A DNA stretch of 64,000 nucleotides from Lentzea aerocolonigenes (GTDB taxonomy: Bacteria; Actinomycetota; Actinomycetes; Mycobacteriales; Pseudonocardiaceae): the NCBI RefSeq assembly GCF_000974445.1, contig NZ_BBOJ01000010.1, positions 296,953 through 360,952 of the forward strand, given 5' to 3'. Shown in pieces: positions 1 to 7,595 of this stretch (the first letter of the stretch is position 1; each line of letters begins with the position of its first letter). A program made the position numbers and the translations under genes. Below the pieces are notes generated by a model. The model worked only from the letters and a program-made list of their open reading frames with translations, was not told where the DNA came from and ran no database searches.

Positions 1-36
1 CGGGGTCACGTCGTTGCGCAGAGAGGAAACCTGATC

Positions 37-459
37 GTGTCGGACACGCTCACCGAGGTGCAGGCAGTCGAGGAGCCCGTCGTGGAGGAAACTCCGGCGC
101 CGGCCCCCGAAGCCGAGGCTCCGAAGCCGGTCGAGGCACCGAAGGCCGAAAAGCCGAAGCCCGCCCGCCCCAAGAGCACGGCGAAGAAGACCCGCACCGT
201 GGAGCTCACCCTCACGGTGACCGGTACCGCCGAGGGCGAGTGGCAGGCCGACCTGGTCCACGGCACGCAGCGCGTGGTGTCGGGCCTGGTCATCCCGGCC
301 ATCGCCGTGGCCAAGGCGGCCAAGGAGCTGCACGAGGACATCGCGGAGGGCATCGAAACGGTGCTCGAGGCGGCGCGCGACCAGCACCGCACCCGCATGG
401 AGGAGCTGGAAGCGGAGCTGGCCAAGGTGAAGGCCCAGCTGGCAGAGCTTTCCGAGTAG
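37..459 (+). CDS. Ala/Pro/Lys-rich protein with C-terminal coiled coil (paralogue of 56367-57056)
   Basis: 140 aa, GTG start preceded by GAGAGG at 21-26. Residues 1-50 are acidic then rich in Ala, Pro and Lys (repeated AEAPKP/EAPKAEKPKP blocks), which looks disordered. Residues 53-95 form a compact segment with GEW at about 67-69 and an Ala-rich helix, and residues 96-140 are a heptad-like Glu/Leu/Lys coiled coil. The C-terminal 85 residues align by eye with the C-terminus of the protein at 56367-57056 (shared VT-x-T, GEGEW/AEGEW, AVA-x-AAK-x-L, AE-x-IE-x-VL-x-AAR-x-Q). No function is known to me. It could be a nucleoid- or envelope-associated actinobacterial protein, but nothing in the sequence proves it. 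Confidence 0.8.
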   Translation: MSDTLTEVQAVEEPVVEETPAPAPEAEAPKPVEAPKAEKPKPARPKSTAKKTRTVELTLTVTGTAEGEWQADLVHGTQRVVSGLVIPAIAVAKAAKELHEDIAEGIETVLEAARDQHRTRMEELEAELAKVKAQLAELSE

Positions 460-476
460 GACAGCAGCACCCGCAG

Positions 477-507
477 AAGGGGCGGTCCGCATTGCGGGCC
501 GCCCCTT
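477..507. terminator. Hairpin terminator after the first gene
   Basis: Fourteen-base arms 477-490 and 494-507 pair fully apart from one G-T wobble, around an ATT loop. It lies 18 nt past the stop codon. There is no T run, as is usual in high-GC actinomycetes. Confidence 0.7.
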
Positions 508-595
508 CGCGCATTGCAGGACAAGCTGACGCAGGGGTCCCCTTGAGCGGAAGTCCCCCGCGGCCCAAGGTACAGAGCGGGTCTGACACTCAGCC

Positions 596-668
596 GAGGC
601 CGAAGGCGAGGCGAACTCAAGAGCGAGGCCGAAGGCGAGGCGAACTCAAGAGCGAGGCCGAAGGCGAG
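596..668. repeat. 29-bp tandem repeat, 2.5 copies
   Basis: Units at 596-624 and 625-653 are identical and a third is truncated after 15 bases (654-668). Each contains GAGGCCGAAGGCGAGGCGAA. The repeat sits in the gene-free stretch 460-1072, between a terminator and the large inverted repeat. No convincing reading frame crosses it. Confidence 0.9.
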
Positions 669-720
669 CCGACGCGATGGCGCAGCCGAGCCGTCCTTGC
701 CCTGAACGCAAGGTTCCGGC

Positions 721-856
721 GGTGTGGTCCCGTCACGAGTCGTGCCACAGCTCTTGTCGCGCCCGAGGGGAGAGGTCAAGTCGCACGCTTTTCGCGACTT
801 GACCTCTCCCCTCGGGCGCGACCAGCTCCTGGCTCGACTCGTGACGGGACCACACC
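721..856. repeat. Very large imperfect inverted repeat (64/63-nt arms, 9-nt loop)
   Basis: Arms 721-784 and 794-856 are reverse complements over two perfect blocks (outer about 22 bp beginning GGTGTGGTCCCGTCACGAG; inner about 29 bp around GCGCCCGAGGGGAGAGG), separated by a poorly matched zone of about 12 nt. The loop is 785-793. No transposase or gene lies inside, and the open frames over it are by-products of symmetry. It resembles a non-autonomous palindromic (REP/MITE-like) element. The remaining flank 857-1072 shows nothing I recognise. Confidence 0.9.
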
Positions 857-1072
857 GCCCGAACCGCCCACCAACGCAACGCGCAGCCGCCGTAAGCAAC
901 AGGCGTGCCATCAACCCGCCCACGGCGCTGGCCGGTCTTTGATCAGATTGGCGGGGTAAGGGCAGAGCCCCCAGCTTGAAACAGGAACCCGACACGGCGA
1001 CGCAACCAACCTACGAACACGAATCCGGAAGCCGCCGACGCAACCGGGGGACGGCCTACGAAACCCGCGCCC

Positions 1073-2044
1073 TCACCGAGACGGATCGAGCAACAACTTC
1101 CCAGCAGTCCGACGAGCCCGAAGATCCTCGTGCGCCTGCCGAATCTCGCCCATCCCGTACTCCCCACCGGGAACAGCCTTCAACTTCCCATCCACCACAA
1201 GCGCAAACAACTCAGCCATAGCCCGATGCGCCAACGTCCCGAACTCCGCGTCCCGAACCTTCAACGCGTGAGGCAACCACATACCCGCAACGGTCGTGGA
1301 GTGCACCAGCAACGCTCCGAGGTCAACCGGCTTCGGCCTCTCCCGCGAGGCCATCCCGTAAAACGCAAGCCGACCAAACGGAGCCAACGCCACCAACGAC
1401 TGATCAGTGGTAGCACCCCCAGTCATGTCCAGCACGACGTCGACCCGCCGCCCACCGTTGGCTTCCTTCAGCGCGGCGGTCATGTCCTCGGCACGCGAGT
1501 CGATCGCCACGTCAGCACCGAGATCGAGGGCCAGCTTCCGCTTGTCGTCAGAAGAAGCCGTCGCGATGACTCGACCAGCGCCCCACAACTTGGCCAGCTG
1601 CACCGCGATCGTGCCGACGCCACCAGCAGCCGCGTGCACGACAACCGACTCACCGGGCTCCATGTGAGTCGACTTCCGCAGCAGCAACCAGGCCGTGGCA
1701 CCCTGCACGATCAACGACAAAGCGGTCAGGTCGTCCACACCGTCCGGCACGTCGAACGTCGTCAACGCCGGCGCGACGGCCTTCTCCGCGTAGCCGCCGG
1801 AGTTCTTCGTCAACGCGACCACGCGGCGGCCGTCTTCAGTCGTGCCGACGACTTCGCCGCCGGGAACGAGCGGCAGCGTCATCTGCGCCAGGTAGGAGTT
1901 CTCCGCCTGGTGCGTGTCCGCGTAGTTCAGGCCCGCGCGCGAGACGTTGATCAGCACCTCGCCGTCGCCCGGCACCGGGTCGGGCAGCTCCACCTGCTGG
2001 AGCACCTCGGGTCCGCCGAACTCGGTGATCTGGATGGCACGCAC
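1073..2044 (-). CDS. NADPH:quinone oxidoreductase / zinc-type alcohol dehydrogenase superfamily (MDR)
   Basis: 323 aa from GTG at 2044, with AAGGAG 7 nt upstream. The N-terminal GroES-like fold begins RAIQITEFGGPEV, and the central nucleotide-binding motif is HAAAGGVGTIAVQLAK, the AxxGGVG loop of quinone reductases. The structural and catalytic zinc cysteine clusters of alcohol dehydrogenases are absent, so a zinc-free QOR type is most likely. Family reaction: NADPH-dependent reduction of quinones or activated C=C bonds. It follows the SDR at 2046-2846 with a 1-nt gap, so both are probably one operon. Substrate unknown. Confidence 0.88.
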   Translation of the reverse strand: MRAIQITEFGGPEVLQQVELPDPVPGDGEVLINVSRAGLNYADTHQAENSYLAQMTLPLVPGGEVVGTTEDGRRVVALTKNSGGYAEKAVAPALTTFDVPDGVDDLTALSLIVQGATAWLLLRKSTHMEPGESVVVHAAAGGVGTIAVQLAKLWGAGRVIATASSDDKRKLALDLGADVAIDSRAEDMTAALKEANGGRRVDVVLDMTGGATTDQSLVALAPFGRLAFYGMASRERPKPVDLGALLVHSTTVAGMWLPHALKVRDAEFGTLAHRAMAELFALVVDGKLKAVPGGEYGMGEIRQAHEDLRARRTAGKLLLDPSR

Positions 2045-2045
2045 G

Positions 2046-2846
2046 TCAGCTCTCCTTGAGCGCGATCGAAACGGGATCCTTGTGGGCGGCCTCGACGCGC
2101 GAGCCGTCGGCGGCGCGCGGGCCCGGCGGGTTGCGGAAGCCGAACGGCTCCGAGGCACGGCCGGCCTGGACGAACCAGGCCTCACCCGTTCCTGACCCCT
2201 CCACAATGGACATGAACGTGTCCACCACGGCCGACACCGGCAGGATCGGCATGCCGATCTCCTCCAGCGTCGAGCGCAGCGGCGTGATGATGTTGGTGTC
2301 CGCGAAGGCCGGGCACAGCGCGTTCACGCGGACGTCGGAGTACGCGCCGCCGAGGGAGCGGACCAAGCCGACGACGGCGGCCTTGTTCGCACCGTATACA
2401 GGATCCCCCGGCATCGGCATGAGGCCTGCCATCGAGGCCGTCGCGATGATCTGCCCACCGCGCTCGCGCACCGCGGGCAGTGCGTAATGAATACCGTATA
2501 CAACACCGTCGAGGTTGATGGCCATCGCACGGCGGTACGTCTCGACGTCGAAGTCGTCGCCCAGCGAGCATCCGGTGCCGATGCCGGCGTTGAGGAATGC
2601 AATATCCAGTCCACCGTATTCCCGCACGGCGACCTCGACCGCCGACGCGGAGTCCTCCGGACGCGTCACGTCACAGCGCACGAACACGCCGCCGACCTCG
2701 TCGGCGACGACCTTGCCCTGGTCGGCGTCGACGTCCGCGACCACGACACGGACCCCGAGCGAAGCCAGGCGCCGGGCGGACGCGGCACCGATGCCGTTCG
2801 CTCCACCGGTGATGAGCGCGACCTTGCCGGTGAGTTCCACGGGCAT
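2046..2846 (-). CDS. Short-chain dehydrogenase/reductase (SDR)
   Basis: 266 aa from ATG at 2846, chosen for the AGGAGG 5 nt upstream; an in-frame start at 2903 has none. The cofactor motif TGGANGIG is at residues 12-19, followed by acidic AD-x-D favouring NAD, then NAG and the catalytic S-x(n)-Y-G-A-N-K. The last about 40 residues are long and Pro-rich for a classical SDR. It oxidises or reduces a hydroxyl/keto group; substrate unknown. First gene of a two-gene operon with the quinone oxidoreductase, divergent from fabG-like 3011-3763 across a 164-nt region with two palindromes. Confidence 0.88.
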   Translation of the reverse strand: MPVELTGKVALITGGANGIGAASARRLASLGVRVVVADVDADQGKVVADEVGGVFVRCDVTRPEDSASAVEVAVREYGGLDIAFLNAGIGTGCSLGDDFDVETYRRAMAINLDGVVYGIHYALPAVRERGGQIIATASMAGLMPMPGDPVYGANKAAVVGLVRSLGGAYSDVRVNALCPAFADTNIITPLRSTLEEIGMPILPVSAVVDTFMSIVEGSGTGEAWFVQAGRASEPFGFRNPPGPRAADGSRVEAAHKDPVSIALKES

Positions 2847-2904
2847 CTGCCTCCTCGCTGAGACATCTTCTGGGACGACTTCTGAGACGACCCTGGGATA
2901 CATT

Positions 2905-2916
2905 CCGACCAGTCGG
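2905..2916. promoter_or_regulatory. Palindromic operator CCGAC-CA-GTCGG
   Basis: Perfect 5-bp arms with a 2-nt spacer, 59 nt upstream of the SDR start at 2846. Shape and sequence resemble TetR-family operators of the ACCGACTGGTCGGT type. A partial match (CCCGACCAAGG, 4792-4802) lies in front of the TetR gene at 4775, so that regulator is the first candidate. Confidence 0.5.
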
Positions 2917-2966
2917 TATGGTCGTCCGCACAGCGCTGGACGTCAAGCGGACTGATAGGTACGTTA

Positions 2967-2982
2967 CTAAGCGCTTGCTTAG
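2967..2982. promoter_or_regulatory. CTAAGC-N4-GCTTAG operator before the fabG-maoC operon
   Basis: CTAAGC (2967-2972), GCTT spacer, GCTTAG (2977-2982): perfect 6-bp arms, 29 nt before the GTG at 3011. The same box occurs at 11513-11528, 11531-11546 and, with one mismatch, at 13502-13517. It is probably bound by a TetR regulator of the fatty-acid genes (11593-12216). Confidence 0.65.
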
Positions 2983-3010
2983 CTCACCATCCCCCAGTGA
3001 AGGAGGACCC

Positions 3011-3763
3011 GTGGCCGACAGGGTTGCCATCGTCACCGGCGCGGCTCGCGGCATCGGTGCCGCCGTCGCGCAGCGTCTCGCCGCGGACGGCCTGGCCGTC
3101 GCGTTGCTCGACCTCGACGAGCAGGGCGTGCTCGACGGCGCCGACAAGATCGTCGCGGGCGGTGGGCGCGCCGTCGGCCTCAAGGTCGACGTCTCCGACG
3201 AGGAGCAGGTCAACGCCGCGGTCGCGAAGGTCGCCGAGCAGCTCGGCGCGCCGACCGTGCTGATCAACAACGCCGGCGTGCTGCGCGACAACCTGCTGTT
3301 CAAGATGACCGCGAGCGACTGGGACACGGTCATGAACGTGCACCTGCGCGGCGCGTTCCTGATGAGCAAGGCCGTGCAGGCGTTCCAGACGAAGGAAGGC
3401 TTCGGCCGCATCGTCAACCTGTCGAGCACGAGCGCCCTCGGCAACCGCGGCCAGGCGAACTACTCCGCGGCCAAGGCGGGTCTGCAGGGCTTCACCAAGA
3501 CCCTCGCGATCGAGCTCGGCAAGTTCGGCGTCACGGTCAACGCGATCGCGCCCGGTTTCATCGCCACCGAGATGACCAAGGCGACCGCCGAGCGCATGAA
3601 GATCTCGTTCGAGGACCTGATCAACGGTGCCGCGCAGACGATCCCGGTCGCGCGCGTCGGCCAGCCCGAGGACATCGCGCACACCGCGTCGTTCCTCGTC
3701 AGCGAGGGCGCCGGGTTCGTGTCCGGCCAGGTCATCTACGTCGCCGGCGGACCGAAGGACTGA
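3011..3763 (+). CDS. fabG: FabG-like 3-oxoacyl-(acyl carrier protein/CoA) reductase
   Basis: 250 aa from GTG at 3011 behind GAAGGAGGA (2999-3007); longer in-frame starts lack a ribosome site. SDR motifs are complete: TGAARGIG near residues 8-15, NNAGV near 86, catalytic Ser in LSSTSA and Y-SAAK in NYSAAKAG, then PGFI. The family interconverts 3-ketoacyl and 3-hydroxyacyl thioesters with NAD(P)H. It is followed after 3 nt by a MaoC hydratase, a pairing that suggests successive steps of acyl-CoA metabolism or of (R)-3-hydroxyacyl-CoA supply. The upstream CTAAGC-N4-GCTTAG box links it to the ACAD and carboxylase operons. Confidence 0.9.
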   Translation: MADRVAIVTGAARGIGAAVAQRLAADGLAVALLDLDEQGVLDGADKIVAGGGRAVGLKVDVSDEEQVNAAVAKVAEQLGAPTVLINNAGVLRDNLLFKMTASDWDTVMNVHLRGAFLMSKAVQAFQTKEGFGRIVNLSSTSALGNRGQANYSAAKAGLQGFTKTLAIELGKFGVTVNAIAPGFIATEMTKATAERMKISFEDLINGAAQTIPVARVGQPEDIAHTASFLVSEGAGFVSGQVIYVAGGPKD

Positions 3764-3766
3764 CGA

Positions 3767-4219
3767 ATGCGCGCTTTCGAGAACATCGACGAGCTGGTCG
3801 CCGCGAAGGGCGAGCACCTCGGTTTCGGGGAGTGGCACGAGGTCACGCAGGAGCAGGTCAACCTGTTCGCCGACGCGACGCTGGACCACCAGTGGATCCA
3901 CATCGACGTCGAGAAGGCGAAGCAGGGCCCGTTCGGCGGACCCGTGGCGCACGGCTACCTGACGCTGTCGCTGGTGCCGTACCTGGTGCGCGACATCTAC
4001 ACGGTCAAGAACATCAAGATGGGCGTCAACTACGGCAGCAACAAGGTCCGCTTCCCGCAGCCGGTGCTCGTCGGCGCGAGGGTCCGGGCGGGCGTGGAGC
4101 TGCTCGACGTCACCGACATCGCACTCGGCAAACAGCTCGTGACCAAGGTCGTCGTCGAGATCGAGGGCAACGACAAGCCCGCGTGCGTCGCCGAGATCGT
4201 CAGCGTCATTGTGCCTTGA
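3767..4219 (+). CDS. MaoC-family (R)-specific enoyl-CoA hydratase
   Basis: 150 aa, single hot-dog domain. The hydratase signature is present as FADATLDHQWIHID followed by GPFGGPVAHGYLTLSL; the Asp and His of the D-x(4)-H dyad are there. The family adds water to trans-2-enoyl-CoA to give (R)-3-hydroxyacyl-CoA. Its ATG is 3 nt after the fabG-like stop, so the two are co-transcribed. Its 3' end overlaps the convergent TetR gene by 14 nt. Confidence 0.9.
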   Translation: MRAFENIDELVAAKGEHLGFGEWHEVTQEQVNLFADATLDHQWIHIDVEKAKQGPFGGPVAHGYLTLSLVPYLVRDIYTVKNIKMGVNYGSNKVRFPQPVLVGARVRAGVELLDVTDIALGKQLVTKVVVEIEGNDKPACVAEIVSVIVP

Positions 4220-4775
4220 TCGAGTGGATCAGCAGATCCGCGTAGTGCTCCGCCAGCCGCCCGGCCGGGATCTCCCCGTCCGGGCGGTACCACGTGCCCA
4301 GGTGGTGCAGCGAACCGAAGAAGTAGTGCGTGGCGAGGTCCGCGGGCACGTCGGCCCGGAAAACCCCGTCCCGCTGCCCTTCCTCGACGAGGCCGCGGAA
4401 CTTCTCGTGGTAACGCCGCCGTTCCGCCCGCACTTCCTTCTGCTTCTCGGCGGAGAGGTGGTCGATCGACCGGAAGAACACCTTGGCGGCGTCGAAGTTG
4501 TCGACGCTGGTGATGATCACGTCGATGGCCGCCTCGCGCAGCCGTTCGGTGATCGCCCCGTCGCCGTTCGCGATCTTCTCGAGCCGTTCGATCTGCATGC
4601 GCAGCAACCGCCCGTAGATCTCGTGCAGCAGATCGTCCTTCGACCCGAAGTAGTGGTACATCGCGCCTTTGGTGACACCGGCGCGCTCCACGATCTCCTG
4701 CACGGCGACCCGCTCGTACCCCTTGTCCGCGAACAGGCGGGTGGCGGCGTCGATCAGTCTTTCAGGCACGGTCAC
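4206..4775 (-). CDS. TetR-family transcriptional regulator
   Basis: 189 aa from GTG at 4775, with GGGAGG 12 nt upstream; a TTG at 4814 is the other option. The N-terminal helix-turn-helix reads VAVQEIVERAGVTKGAMYHYFGSKDDLL, textbook TetR; the ligand domain is alpha-helical and ends in SIKAQ. It is divergent from the DUF2855 gene (38 nt apart), the most likely direct target, and convergent to maoC. A CCGACCA half-palindrome occurs in its own promoter and in full form at 2905-2916. Ligand unknown, possibly an acyl-CoA given its neighbours. Confidence 0.9.
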   Translation of the reverse strand: MTVPERLIDAATRLFADKGYERVAVQEIVERAGVTKGAMYHYFGSKDDLLHEIYGRLLRMQIERLEKIANGDGAITERLREAAIDVIITSVDNFDAAKVFFRSIDHLSAEKQKEVRAERRRYHEKFRGLVEEGQRDGVFRADVPADLATHYFFGSLHHLGTWYRPDGEIPAGRLAEHYADLLIHSIKAQ

Positions 4776-4813
4776 GACCGGAGCGTACCTCCCGACCAAG
4801 GAGAATCCTGGCA

Positions 4814-5863
4814 ATGATCAGTGGATGGACGGTAGTCGTCGACCGCGGCGACCTCACCAAAACCGAAGTGCTGCACGACGAACGCTCCACCGAGCTGGGT
4901 GACTGCGAGATCCTGCTGCGAGTCAGCCACGTCGGCCTCACCGCCAACAACGTCACCTACGGCGTGATCGGCGACCTCATCGGCTACTGGCGCTTCTTCC
5001 CGGTCGACGCGGAAGGCCGCGGCGTCATCCCGCTGTGGGGCTTCGCCGACGTCGTCGACTCCACAGTGGACGCCATCCCCGCCGGCACCCGCGTCTACGG
5101 CTACCTGCCGATGGCCAGCCACCTCGTCGTGCGCGCCAAGCTGACCTCGTCCGGCTTCGTGGACACGGCCGACCACCGCGCGGAGCTCCCGGCCGTCTAC
5201 AACAGCTACCTGGTGACGTCGTCGGACCCCGCCTACGACCCGCAGCAAGAAGACCTGCAGGTGTTGTACCGCCCGCTGTTCATGACGTCGTTCCTGCTGG
5301 CCGACCAGCTGGCGGACAACGACTTCCACGGCGCCAAGACAGTCGTGATCTCCTCGGCGTCCAGCAAGACCGCCTTCGGCACCGCGCAGTGCCTGCGGGG
5401 CAAGGGCGTGCGGCTCGTCGGCCTCACCTCACCGCGCAACGTCGAGTTCACGAAGAGCCTCGGCCTCTACGACACCGTGCTCCCCTACGACGCCGCCGTG
5501 GACGTCGAACCTTCGGTGTACCTGGACTTCAGCGGTTCCTCCGACGTCCGGTCGGCGCTGCACGACCGCCTCGGCTCGTCGCTGGTGAAGGACATCTCGA
5601 TCGGCCTGACCCAGCAGAAGGCCTCGTCCGACCCGCGGTCGCAGTTCTTCTTCGCACCGGAGCAGCTGCGCAAGCGCAGCGCCGACTGGGGTCCTCAGGG
5701 CTTCGCTGAGCGCTTCGGGGAGGCCTGGCGTTCGTTCACCGCTCAGGCGGGCGGCTGGGTCGGCATCGAGCGGCACAGCGGGCCGGAGGAGCTGGTCGAG
5801 GTGTGGCAGTCCGTGCTCAGCGGCAAGGCGAACCCGGACACGGCGGACGTCATCACCTTCTGA
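4814..5863 (+). CDS. DUF2855 family protein (MDR-like fold)
   Basis: 349 aa from ATG at 4814 with AAGGAG at 4798-4803. The sequence matches what I know of the DUF2855 family: an N-terminal ILLRVSHVGLTANNVTYGVIGD stretch like a GroES domain, YRPLFMTSFLLAD in the middle, then a Rossmann-like VVISSASSKTA segment. The glycine-rich loop of true medium-chain reductases is replaced by SSASSKTA. Enzymatic role unproven; often found next to TetR regulators, as here. Confidence 0.82.
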   Translation: MISGWTVVVDRGDLTKTEVLHDERSTELGDCEILLRVSHVGLTANNVTYGVIGDLIGYWRFFPVDAEGRGVIPLWGFADVVDSTVDAIPAGTRVYGYLPMASHLVVRAKLTSSGFVDTADHRAELPAVYNSYLVTSSDPAYDPQQEDLQVLYRPLFMTSFLLADQLADNDFHGAKTVVISSASSKTAFGTAQCLRGKGVRLVGLTSPRNVEFTKSLGLYDTVLPYDAAVDVEPSVYLDFSGSSDVRSALHDRLGSSLVKDISIGLTQQKASSDPRSQFFFAPEQLRKRSADWGPQGFAERFGEAWRSFTAQAGGWVGIERHSGPEELVEVWQSVLSGKANPDTADVITF

Positions 5864-5941
5864 GCCGGTCACATTCGCCGTCTTCGGCCGGTTCAGTAGG
5901 GTTCGGCCCAGTACCCAACCGACCCGAATCGGCGGCGAGCG

Positions 5942-7054
5942 ATGACGGACCTCACGACCAACTCGTGGCATGCCGGAGTTCAGGCGGGCTTCGGCGACTC
6001 CCGCGTCCAGGAGCTGGACGAGGTCATCCGCGAGATCACGGGTTTGAGGGACCTCACCGAGAACGCCGAGACCACGGTGGTCTTCCTCGCCGGCCTTCGT
6101 GAACGGGCACAACGGAAGCTGCGGGCCATGGTCGAGCGTGAGACGGGAACGTGGGCGTTCATCCGTCTCCGCGACGACGAAGGCGACACCGTGGAATACG
6201 CGATCGACGAGGTCACCGCTGCCGCGGAGGACGACTACGCGGCAGCGGTGGCCTACCCCGAGACGCACATGCGTGCGGTCGGGTGGTTCCTCGCCCACGC
6301 CTGGAGGTTCGTCGATCTCGCCGAGGACGCGTTCACGAGCCTCGGCAGGTGGCGGGTGACGAGTGCGGCGGTCTCTGCTCGCGCCGTGCTCGAGGAAGTC
6401 GGCTGCCTCCTGGAGGAAGCACGCGAGATCGCGGAGGCGTGGGCCCAGGTCAAGAAGACCGGAGCAGGTGCGCAACGCGCCACTGAGGTGCACAAGGTGA
6501 TGCGGCCGGTGCTGAACAAGGTCGACTTGAGCACCCGCATCGCCTTCGACACCAAAGTGCAGTTGCCACAGGCGCGCAATGTGCTCACGTACGTGCAAAA
6601 GCTGGCGAAACGAACCCGTACCGCCGAGGTGGTGACGTGGTACGACTGGCTGTCCGACGCCGCGCACCCTGCTTTCGGGGCACGAATCGCGCTCGCCACA
6701 CCGTTCCTGGCCCACAAGAGCTCGGCCGTGGCGGTCCGGTACATGGCGCGCGGTCCCATGCACATCGCGGGTGCCGACGGCAGGAAGAGCCAGGACCTCG
6801 ACAACACTGTTGCGCACATGGCGGCAGACGCGTTGGCCCTGTCCGTGAGAGTCGGTGCGTCCGTGTTGTGGCAGGCGTTGGCCGTCGTCGACGACATCGG
6901 GCTGACCACCGCAGCGGCAACGTTCACCCAGCGGCCGTACTGGCGGGACTTCACCCCCGTCAAGGGCAACCGGCCCTGTCCGTGCGGCCGAGGTTCGTGG
7001 CGAACCTGCGGACATCACTGGGGCAAGCCGGCGCCGGAGATCACCCTGCCCTGA
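5942..7054 (+). CDS. Unknown alpha-helical protein with C-terminal SEC-C-like zinc motif
   Basis: 370 aa. Residues 1-340 are mostly helical and Ala-rich with no motif I recognise. The last 30 residues contain PCPCGRGSWRTCGHHWG, close to the CxCGSGxxxxxC(C/H) SEC-C zinc-binding motif seen on many unrelated bacterial proteins. No clear ribosome site precedes ATG 5942. It overlaps the convergent exonuclease gene by 14 nt. An accessory or stress/defence role would fit SEC-C proteins generally but is not shown. Confidence 0.75.
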   Translation: MTDLTTNSWHAGVQAGFGDSRVQELDEVIREITGLRDLTENAETTVVFLAGLRERAQRKLRAMVERETGTWAFIRLRDDEGDTVEYAIDEVTAAAEDDYAAAVAYPETHMRAVGWFLAHAWRFVDLAEDAFTSLGRWRVTSAAVSARAVLEEVGCLLEEAREIAEAWAQVKKTGAGAQRATEVHKVMRPVLNKVDLSTRIAFDTKVQLPQARNVLTYVQKLAKRTRTAEVVTWYDWLSDAAHPAFGARIALATPFLAHKSSAVAVRYMARGPMHIAGADGRKSQDLDNTVAHMAADALALSVRVGASVLWQALAVVDDIGLTTAAATFTQRPYWRDFTPVKGNRPCPCGRGSWRTCGHHWGKPAPEITLP

Positions 7055-7592
7055 AGCTTCTGAGCAGCCCGGCCAGCAGTCCGGCGATGTTGTAGGCGTC
7101 GTCGTGGCCGCGGTGGTGCGTGCCGTCGAGCTTCTGCCCGGCGATGCGCACCGCCTCCGCCATCCCGACCTCTCGCGGCAACGCATGTGACAGCGCGAAG
7201 AGCGTCTTCACGTTGACGTGCCGCGGCCCGAACGGATACCCCACGCCGAAGTCCGCGCACTGACGTTCGAACATCCTGCGGTCGTAGTCGCCGTACGAGG
7301 CCCAAACCCGGCGATCCGACCGGAACTCCTTGCGCAGCAACGCGCACGCCTCGGCGAACGACACTCCCTCGGAGACCTGCTCCTGGGTCAGCGTCGTCAG
7401 CCGGGTGCAGAACGGGCTGACAGTCGACCGCACCGGCCGCACGAGCACGCTGCGCCGCTCGCCCCGCACCCCGGAACCCACCTCCAACGGGCAGATCCCG
7501 ATCTCGATGATCTCCGAGACCTGACCGGGCGGCGGCGATCCTTCCCAACAGGTCGACTCCACGTCGACGACCAGCACCTGATCCAGTGACAT
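7041..7592 (-). CDS. DEDD-type 3'-5' exonuclease (DnaQ/RNase T-like)
   Basis: 183 aa from ATG 7592 (GTG 7595 is an in-frame alternative). ExoI motif VVDVESTCW carries the D-x-E metal ligands at residues 9-11; ExoII is probably SYGDYDRRMF with its Asp; ExoIII is HHRGHDDAYNIAGL with catalytic H-x(4)-D. A single-domain protein, like the stand-alone exonucleases of actinomycetes. The start abuts the divergent APH-like gene at 7596, so each promoter must lie inside the other gene. Confidence 0.88.
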   Translation of the reverse strand: MSLDQVLVVDVESTCWEGSPPPGQVSEIIEIGICPLEVGSGVRGERRSVLVRPVRSTVSPFCTRLTTLTQEQVSEGVSFAEACALLRKEFRSDRRVWASYGDYDRRMFERQCADFGVGYPFGPRHVNVKTLFALSHALPREVGMAEAVRIAGQKLDGTHHRGHDDAYNIAGLLAGLLRSFRAG

Positions 7593-7595
7593 CAC

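Noticed and set aside
724..942. 72-aa frame across the giant inverted repeat
   Set aside because: Its sequence simply mirrors the repeat arms; codon usage is not gene-like.
6..995. Long minus-strand frame over the first gene, tandem repeat and giant palindrome
   Set aside because: Antisense to the real gene at 37-459 and created by the symmetric repeats; no ribosome site and no protein-like domain pattern.
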